Part shown: in pieces, positions 55,865-64,000 of the stretch
Layout: every line of letters begins with the position of its first letter
Position numbering within the stretch: the stretch's first letter is position 1
Source: Arthrinium phaeospermum
Lineage: Eukaryota > Ascomycota > Sordariomycetes > Amphisphaeriales > Apiosporaceae
NCBI GenBank assembly: GCA_006503535.1
Contig: QYRS01000003.1
Span: 2,294,001 to 2,358,000, forward strand
Length of the DNA stretch: 64,000 nucleotides
Direction: 5' to 3'
Made by a program: the position numbers and the translations under genes
Notes under the pieces: model-generated
Told to the model about the DNA's origin: nothing
The model's database searches: none
The model's input: only the letters and a program-made list of their open reading frames with translations

Positions 55865-56594
55865 AGCCGATGCAACCATACTTCGAAGCTTCTGCTATTC
55901 TTCTTGTCGGCTAGTTGATTTGACCTTGGGGTCTCGTCACCGAAGTGATGCTTTACATAACACAACACACCACCGTACGAGGTAACGCTGACAAGATCAG
56001 TCGGGACCCAGTCGCTTCGATGATGCGAGCAGGTACAAATTCTGTATGATTATTAATTCCACCCGACGATATGGATACTGCACAAGGTGGTAGTGCAACA
56101 TGCGCGGCAGCAGATGCGCACAGCAAGCGCCTTCCGTAGCGGCTTCTTCCTGTCTTTCCGCTCCCCGCTCGCGCAGCTGGTGAAGGGGTTTCTGGCACGA
56201 GTTCGGGAAATACTTGTCGACTTGCAGAGGAACTCTGGTGCGAACCAGGCGATCTGGGGAGAACCCTTTGAGGGCTCTCCCCAGAAAGTTGCGTTGGGGA
56301 GGCCGTGGGGGGAGGGAAGATGCAACATTTTGCGTCGCCTTGATTAGTTATGGACTAGCGATTACATTGAGCGTGGAGACGGGGATGAACTTTGAGAGAA
56401 TCAAGAAATGAGTTTAAATCATCTATCATACTTTCCCTGTGGCGCTTGTGAAACCCTAACATGTTCCCGTGGCTGCTGTAGGTCGGCAGGTTTGCATGTC
56501 ACAGGCCTGGACGAGCTGACGGTCAGTTTTGTGCATCTATGAGGTCTTGCGATTTGTGCGACTATGTATCTCCTTCGTCTAGGGTACATTCATC
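55865..56594. other. Convergent region between BET and tyrosyl-tRNA synthetase genes
   Basis: Holds the two 3' UTRs. Short open frames lie opposite one another and show no family likeness. Confidence 0.55.
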
Positions 56595-58043
56595 TCACGC
56601 CGAGGTTTCATTGACAATCTTTTCTTGTTCTTTCGTGTCGACCTGGGGTACCACGATATCGGCTTTCGGGGTTGAGTTTGCGTCGCCCTTCTTGGGCCCT
56701 GGGAAACCGGTACCCCTATCCTTGACCTTCTTGACCTTGGGCGGGGGCGGTGGGTAGGCCTTGAGGGTGATTTCTTGCCACTCGGTCGAGGCTTGGTAAG
56801 CCGCCTGGATCGGGGCCAGGAGCTCGGTCAGGGCTTTGGTGGTGGCCGCCTTGAGAAGCTGGGGCGTGAGGATGTCCTGCCTGTAGTCCTCGTGCATCTG
56901 CTTGACGTCGGAGTAGACGAGCGGCTCCAGGCCGTCACGCTCTCGCGACACCACAAACTCGCGCTTGCCCTTGAGGGCGGCGACGGGGAGGAGCACGAAC
57001 TCGGCGAAGGCGAGGATACCGTTGCCCTCGGGCTCCTTCGGGACCGCCTCGGCCTTGCGGATCTTCTTCGTGACAACATCTAGGGAGTCGAGCAGGTCTA
57101 TCTTGCTGTCTGGTGGCGGGTGTTAGTTTTGACGGGATTCTATTATGGCGAAGTATCCACGGTAACTCACTCTCGTCACTGGCGCTCATCTTTCCACCTT
57201 GCAGACCGGGAACCATGGGGTTCATCAGATGCGCACGCTGTCAAGTTCACCAGTCAGAAAATCAACGTATGTAGCGACTTAGCCGGGTGTTGGTATTTTC
57301 CTGCTCACCTGCTTGTAGCCCAGCTTGGGTAACCACTCCTTGGAGGCGGTGAAGAGCTTCCTTTGATCGAGGCCTCCGAACTGGGCGTCGACGTCGAGGT
57401 ACTGCTCGTCGAGGACCTGGAGGATGGGGTAGAGCAGGCTGCTGAGGGGCGCGTTGGAGGTCTGCTTGACGATCTCGGCGCCGGCCTTCTTGGCGTCGTG
57501 CTCCGAGGTGACGGCGCACAGCTTGAAGATGTCCATGGTGTACTCGGAGCTGGTCTGGTAGGAGGAGCCGAGGACGAACTTGAGCTTCTCGGTCGAGACG
57601 CCGACGGCCCGCAGCATCTCGGTGATGCAGAAGCGGTAGTAGGTCACGCGGTGCGCCACCAGCTCGATCGGTGCCTTGAGGTTGTCGAGGAAGCCGTGGA
57701 TGTCGGCCAGCAGGATCGTCACCTCGCACCCCGCCGCCAGGTACTGGGCGATCTTGACGGCGGGCACGAAGTAGCCGCAGTGCGGGCGTCCTGTGGTCGC
57801 GGTACCTGTTGCAAGAGACAAATCCAACTGGTCAGCATCGTGTTTCTGTATTCTCCTTTTTCCCCCTTATACCTCCCCCCTTTCCAGACGTGGTCGTGTG
57901 CTCTCTCTTACTCGTCACTTACCCCAGTAGATCTTCGGGTTGCGCCCCTCGGCCAGGATGTTCTCAATGATGGGAGCATCGAGGACCTCGGCAAGGTTTT
58001 CCTTGATGAGGGCGAATCTAGCTGTCGCGTCCATAGTGGCCAT
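56595..58043 (-). CDS. tys1: Cytosolic tyrosyl-tRNA synthetase
   Basis: Four exons, 5' to 3': 58043-57923, 57805-57309, 57237-57171, 57109-56595; 399 residues, near the usual fungal length. The class-I HIGH-type motif is PHCGYF (from residue 48). The tyrosine pocket sequence VTILLADIHGFLDN is intact. The KMSKS-type motif reads KMSAS (222-226) followed by DENSKIDLLD, as in other eukaryotic enzymes. A lysine-rich C-terminal tail (PPPPPKVKKVKDRGTGFPGPKK) probably helps bind tRNA. The enzyme charges tRNA-Tyr in the cytosol. A second in-frame ATG at 58034 is an alternative start. Intron 1 (117 bases) is longer than the others. Confidence 0.95.
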
Positions 58044-60141
58044 TGAAGTAATTCCGCAGCGGATTGCCAAAGTACCTGGTGACTTGTTGTGCGATCACCT
58101 GGATCTTTAAAGAAAGTGCTGTTGTCTTCCGATGTTGACTCACTCTTGGCTTGCGGTGCTTCGTGTGGGCAGCAATTGGAAGTTTTGGCGGGGTGACTCG
58201 GCTGCCCAATCAGGCGTGGTGGGGGTAAATTGCTGTACTTTTTATCGATAAAGGCCCCCGGCCTCTGAGCGCCAGGTCCGGTGTCGTCGTCTTGACTTAA
58301 GTACCTACCTATGACTGTTCGCAGCCCAGGCCAGTGATTGGCCGCTCACCGGACTTACTGTCGCTTTTGTCATGCAATCAACTGTTTGACATCGGGTCGA
58401 CGGCACAAGTTTACGAGAATCCTTCATCCGGCCATGGTCGGCCAGCTTTCGAGTCATTGCAATTGCAAAGCGCATGTGGGCGTTTTGCCGTTGCCGCACC
58501 CAGTCGTCGCAGACTCATTTTGATACATGCAGCTTGTTCCTACTCTAGGAGTCTGGTCGATAAATCTCCGATTGGATGTGCATCGTTCACTTTCGGTTTG
58601 CTTCAGATGCACGCTCAATCAGGCACTGTAGCCTCTGCCCTTACTCCTCCTCAGTCCAACTAAAAATATACCGACAGCCTTCTGTGGTGCTGGATGGCTC
58701 AGTCAACAGCCCCTAGAAGCTTTCCTGCCAGGTTCAACCATGAAAAGGCTTGATGTATAGATGATGTCTGTGGGTTGGTGCCCGGGACGGCAACTACTAG
58801 TAACAGCCCAACCAACGCCTGATTCTGCACGTGCCGGTATGGCAACAGTGGGCGCCTCAGCAGCTTCAGACTCAAGAGCAGGCGAGTAATTGCCGATGTG
58901 AGATCCGGTTGGAGCCGAGTTCAATTCGTTGATGCCTCGGGGAAATCTGCATAGGCTGGCCCTCGCAGAACTTTGGGACTGGCCTATTCTTAGATCAACG
59001 TCGCTTTCGTCACACCACGACGGGGCTTTCCGCGGGCCCTAAAGCACGACACCCTTCTGGAAGAAGCAACCAATATCTGCACCCTCCAGTTTGTGACTGG
59101 TGACGCCCGTCCCATCTACTCAGCTGATGCTGAGGCCGACTGGGTAAAATGGCGGGTAAAGTCGAAGCCTGTGTTCTGGATCCCCGCCCGAGCCCTTGGA
59201 GCAGACAACGTAGGATCCCAATTTATACAGTAATCAATCTTGGGGCCAAGCGTCTCGTTTAGATGCCCGCGGACGCTCGCGAGGGCGGCTTGATATAGCC
59301 TACAGGAACCAGCAAACCTTAAAGTCGACATCGCATTTGGTTTATGTGTGATGATGATGATGGGGGTATATATAATGTGCCGCCAGGCCCTTTGACGCAA
59401 CAGTTTCAGAGAGTTACGAGGAAACTGGGAAGTTTACGGACAAGACCTGGACCGTAGGATCCTTGGTGTGGTGCTCGAATGGGTGATAGGACTTGCTTGG
59501 CCGCAGTTGGATGCCCCCCATGAGCAAACGTCAGCTTCGAACCATTCTTGTGTCCTGCCAACCTTGCGTTACGCCCCGGCGAGGTAAGCAGCCATCAACT
59601 CCGGGCTCGGACACGCAGTTCGATTGGCATCCAGTTCGTTGGTTGCATACGACCCTTCATGAATGCAGGGTACAAAGCCAAGTCCTTCGTGAGATGAAGC
59701 TCGTTTCCCAGGATGGCCGCTAGGTGGCATGCGGGGAATATACGGCCAACATCTGCGCCGTAGGTCCTGAGTCCTTCTGGGCTACCATGCCTATTGGCTG
59801 TCTGTCCCGTGCTCAGGCACACAAACACGGCACGACTTTGGAGGTGTAGAGGCGGCAGATGTATAGTCGAGGGGAGAAGGATGTATTTCAATCATCCAAT
59901 AAAGAATATTCATCGCAACATCCAACGCTGAGAGGACCTTCCTCAAGGGGAAGGTAGTTATGGAATATGAGACTCCCTCTGTTAGTCTCTTACCGGCAGT
60001 GCTTGATGGATATCCAGAGTCGCTCGAGGGACACGACTATAAAGATGCTCATGACCCAGCTTCTTCCTCGGCGATCATCAGGATTCGGAGCATAGAAACC
60101 ACAGCATACACAAACAGACCTACTACTTTTTACCCTGCATC
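58044..60141. other. Divergent intergenic region, synthetase and secreted-protein promoters
   Basis: Two kilobases between opposed starts. The left end must hold the synthetase promoter. No gene is supported in the middle; a TATATATAA-type stretch near 59365-59375 has no gene attached to it. Confidence 0.55.
60038..60044 (+). promoter_or_regulatory. TATA box of secreted-protein gene
   Basis: TATAAAG lies about 100 bases before the ATG at 60142, leaving room for a start site and a leader of roughly 70 bases. Confidence 0.5.
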
Positions 60142-60854
60142 ATGAGATTCTTTGAACCCCTGAGTTTGGCTATTGGCCTGGCGGCCGCCGTCTCCTCAAG
60201 CCCCCGGGTAACATCGCCGAAGAAAGCACGCATCCCCTCAGCTTCTCTGAAGTACATCATGTCTATGACTGAACCAACCATAAACCGTGATGTGAGCGGT
60301 CTAGCCGGTCTCCCTGACGGATTATCCAGCCGCGCCTCATCGTATGCTTCTCCCGAGGGGCTCGATGCCACGAAGCGCCAGCTGTCCAAGCAAGACTTCT
60401 ATGAGTGCCAATCCTCTGTAAGTTGACCATATCCCTACTGTTGATATACACAAACACAAGATCCATTCTTCTCTCTGCAGTTGTTGTCTGCCTATTGTAG
60501 TTGTTGTTGTCGGGTTTTGTCGTTAATGCCTACTAACCCGCCCCTCAGAGCCCTCCTCCGCAGCCGTCGGACTGCAACATCGTCATCGACCAGGTGCAGG
60601 CGTCGAACCAGGACTTCATCCTGAACGAGGGCACCTGCCTCGCCTTCACCTTCAGCACCTGCACGGGCTACTTCTGCTCCCTGTGCGGCCAGCTCGCCAC
60701 CCACACCGACTTCATCGCCAGCCAGTTCGAGTCGGTCCAGGGCCTCTGCGTCGAGGCCGGGCAGGCCGGCACCATCGTCGGCGAGGACGCCCCGCAGTAC
60801 GAGACGGGCTTCCTGCGCGCCGGGTCGGGCGTCCCGACGTATGATGTTTGCTAG
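60142..60854 (+). CDS. Small secreted cysteine-rich protein with proregion
   Basis: Two exons, 60142-60417 and 60549-60854, over a 131-base intron; 193 residues. The signal peptide is MRFFEPLSLAIGLAAAVSSS. A Ser/Ala/Lys-rich segment of about 65 residues follows and ends in DATKRQLS; KR there is a plausible Kex2 cleavage site, just before the cysteine-rich part. The mature region has eight cysteines (YEC, SDC, GTC, STC, YFC, SLC, GLC and a C-terminal Cys) in an otherwise compact domain (ATHTDFIASQFESVQGLC). The intron falls close to the start of the mature domain. I do not recognise a named family. It may be an effector, a surface protein or an antimicrobial-type protein; I cannot choose. Confidence 0.82.
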
Positions 60855-63800
60855 GTGACCGAGCGATCTGCTCGTTTGTTTAGCTTGCTACTGACTTGTA
60901 CCTAACGAGGGGATTGTAATGGGGTTCGTCGAAGGGGGCGGGCGGCTTGCGGCTTGCGGCGTGAGGAGGTGGTAGGGCAAGCGGATGTTAGGTATCTCAG
61001 TATGTACTTACACAATATCAAGACTTGGTTGCCATGAACATCACCTCGTTGGTAACAGTTTGAACTGATTGATATTTGAGATTATCTAGTTGATTCTCAC
61101 AACAAATATGAGGGACCAAAACTCAAGTGTCCAAGTGTCCTGCTCGAGTCTGAAAATATGCACCGCTTCAGATGCGTCATTGTCTGCTGTAGCAAAAGTA
61201 TATATCCACGGCACCAAAGGACAGTTGTTACGTTTGAACTTCATCTCATGTTGAGTCTACCCTCTTACCCCCCTTCGGAAGTGATGTATCTTGGGAGGCA
61301 GACCCTTCGTATCCTCTACTCTACTAACCCCCTTACATCCCCCTTGCGCAAGCTTCGAAGCGAATTCTACCTCAGCCCTGACGCACACTTTCGCCAACAT
61401 CCTTCCAATGTAGAGCCTGATCGTCTGCACCATCGCTGCCTCTCCTCCTGTCCCTGTGGTGAGAAGTAGCGAGCGAGACCTCAGCAACCTCCGCGTAGTC
61501 TAGACCAGAGTTGTAAGTCCGCGTGAAGCCCACCGCGCATATTCACGAAATGAATAAGATATGCTAGGCTCTATGCCGCAATCATCCACAGGGGATGATG
61601 GTGATGATAATGAGGGTGGCTCGCAGGATATCAGTGATTGATCGTAGCTGTCTGTACCTTGAAGTAGCAACAAGCGCGGACTAACGTAAACGTAGGCAGT
61701 TGCAGCCATTACGAATCACTTACCGCTACCTCCAAAATTGATAGAGGAGCATCTGTATGGGTCTACTGCAGCCCGGCGGTGTTGGTTTGATATCGATTTA
61801 CTATCGTGTCTCTCGCCATCTCAACAGCATCATATCTTCATTGGGTTTATCTTCTGTCGCGCAGGAACCGGTGGTGTATTCATGCTGTCCGATATGGCAA
61901 CTCTATTAGGGGAAGCTGACTCTCTTCCCCGCTCTCTATACAGCTAGCCTATCTCCTACATGACTCCATCATATTCTAGTTGAGCAAAGCTTTCATACGC
62001 CTCATCGTATGTGTGGCCAGTCACTGTGGCCATAACCACTGGCCTTCCTCCATTCCAACAGCTCCCCTAGTCGGAGCGACAATTTCAGTGGCAACATTAT
62101 CGTTGAACTTGAAACTGCCACTCGCTGAATGGGATAGGCCAGCATAATTCGGAGCACTTACATCCCGCCGTATCGCATTCGCCAGACACTCCACAGAGCG
62201 ACTATGTACCCAGTACATAGGCTCTAAGTATCTCGAAGGTGCGAGTCAGTGAGCAGAAGTGTGATAGATAGACACACCACTTCCCTATCGTCTTGCGGGG
62301 AATATGATATGCCGGCACTTGGGAATCCCTTATGCCGTGCCAGCTATCGTTCGAGGCCGGAGCGTTTTGAAACAATCGGCTTCTCCCCGCAGCAGCGTGT
62401 CACCTCGGCGGCCAAACAAGTTTCGAAACATCTCACTTCCAGATAAGAGACGCCTTGACTGCGCATTGTATAGCATGACCTATTATATGGGAGCGAAGTG
62501 CATACCTACGCATTGCGCACAGCAGGTAGCGCGCCCCGGGTCCGGAATCGTGCAAACCGCCGTACTTGACTCGACCCCGTCCCGACCGGGGACCCATCTT
62601 CCGAGATAGGTGGACCAGAGCAGCTCGAAGCATGAGAATGGGACAGCAACCCAGAAACCAATCTCATCATTCAAACTACCAAAGAGCCACCACGATACAT
62701 CAAGCTCGGTCTCATGATTCTGTCGAAACGGAGGATGAGATGTGAAAGCAGCGTGGAATGAAAGGTAGCCGTTCCCATCACATTCATGCGTCGTCTTTGC
62801 CCCAAACTATCGTGAGGCCCAAAATAGAGGCTCCTCTTTTAAGAAGGTTTCGCGAAGTCTTGATCGGCAGCTTGAAGATATGCACAGTGATGGCGGGTTC
62901 CAGGGTACGGGTCCAACGCACGCTCACGGGACGACGCAAAGGGGCCACTTGGCTGCTCTGCCGGTCAACCGAGCGGTGGGTTGAAATGCGCTGAAAGACC
63001 CACGTTATAGCTGTCCGGTACCCTTGCGGGATTCCCGTTACCTCACTGTACAGCCAAGCATTGCGGTGCAGTTACGGCGGCCGGTATGACGAGGTCTAGC
63101 CAGCTCCAGCAACTAGGTGTGCGCACAAGGGCCAACGCCACCTAGCAAGAACCCTGGCTGCAGTAATGCAGGTTCCGAGCCCGAGCGGACGAGCTGACGT
63201 TGGAGATGAAAATCGTAATGCGCAGGGTGCGAGGTTGCGAAAAGCGCGGCACGGGGCGAACAGACATTCTTTAATAAGGCTTGAAACGCCAAACGTCTGA
63301 TGATGGTGCCCCCGCCTTACCGGCCGCCCTCCCCTCGCTGTTGGGCTACGGAGGCCCTCCCCGCACTGCATTGATCACACAGGTCGTCACCACCCGGAAG
63401 AGATCCTGGTTCGGCGAATTGGCCGCAGCTAATCGGTTGCATGGTTGGCATTCCCACTGGACGGTGAGCCTGCAGGTCAAAAAGGAAAGGACCGCTGGCG
63501 AGGCAGGCGACGACGGTGTGCTGACGCACTGCTACCGTCGCATATCACAATTGCTTGTGGGGGGCTGGACGACGATGTTGTTGTTCTACGGCCGTGCCTG
63601 CACAATTGTTTTCTTTGTATGAGATGTGTACCTATCCTATCATTCTTCCGATGCAGGAGGCGAGAGCGGTAGGCCATTGTGTTCGATGATGAGTAAACCT
63701 TCCAGAATGGCGTTGTGTCCCTCGGTATCAAAGTGACGAAGACAGTTATGAAACGAGGGCCAAAGACAAGAACCAAGCCATCGTGATCACACTGCGCCTC

Positions 63801-64000
63801 ACTTCGATCTAAGGAGCAAGGGCGCGCCATCTGTTGGGGAGATAGCCCAGACGGGTTACCTACCGACCATGTCCCTTACTTGATGCTTCAACCTTGGCTA
63901 GCTGATGGAGAGAGTCGCGAAGGGTGTTGGTTGTTCATCATCGTTCACGTAGGGGATGACGATCCCGTCCGTTGTTGTTCTGGCTAGGCAGTGATGGTCA
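60855..64000. other. Gene-poor right end
   Basis: Over 3 kb with no supported coding region. Open frames near 62021-62633 and 63096-63830 overlap on both strands without family likeness. A gene starting beyond the window may have its promoter here. Confidence 0.5.

Noticed and set aside
1..64000. tRNA, rRNA and CRISPR features
   Set aside because: No T-arm plus anticodon-arm combination could be confirmed by eye, and no rRNA core or regularly spaced repeats were seen. A tRNAscan-SE run would be decisive.

Overview
The window is nuclear DNA of a filamentous ascomycete (Pezizomycotina, most likely a Sordariomycete). Genes carry short spliceosomal introns of about 55-150 bases with GT..AG ends and CTAAC/CTGAC-type branch sites. 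Coding sequence is GC-rich at third positions. The gene set is typical of such fungi: a Zn2Cys6 regulator, a BET bromodomain protein, Mgs1, an ARMH3-like protein and small secreted cysteine-rich proteins. There is no sign of bacterial operons, CRISPR arrays or rRNA. All exon models were made by hand from splice signals, reading phase and family similarity; no searches were run.

Layout. 0-4.1 kb: one intronless gene (-) for a large low-complexity protein. 4.1-15.1 kb: an 11-kb gene-poor stretch with at most one small membrane-protein ORF. 15.1-23.5 kb: a protein with three PRRRF motifs (+), a membrane-anchored prolyl-4-hydroxylase-like dioxygenase (-), an ARMH3/DUF1741 protein with five exons (-) and, across a shared promoter, the Fe-S assembly protein Isa1 (+). 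24.7 kb: a secreted eight-cysteine protein (+).

25.9-38.2 kb is the accessory, metabolic part. It opens with a broken fungal F-box gene (-). Then come a sucrose-type MFS/GPH transporter (-), a Nor-1-like short-chain dehydrogenase (-), a Zn2Cys6 regulator (+), an AtuA-like (DUF1446) protein fused to a DUF4387 domain (-) and an NAD-dependent epimerase (+). Two divergent promoters link dehydrogenase with regulator, and AtuA-like protein with epimerase. This has the shape of a small catabolic cluster with its own transporter and regulator. Its substrate cannot be read from the sequence.

39-43.5 kb: a small basic Cys/His-rich protein (+), an APH-type kinase-like protein (+) and two small membrane proteins whose convergent coding ends overlap. 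45.8-58 kb is housekeeping: Mgs1/WRNIP1 ATPase (-), a Utp12-domain protein of ribosome biogenesis (-), a BET double-bromodomain protein (+) behind a 3.6-kb upstream region, and cytosolic tyrosyl-tRNA synthetase (-). 60.1 kb: a second secreted eight-cysteine protein (+). The last 3.1 kb show no supported gene.
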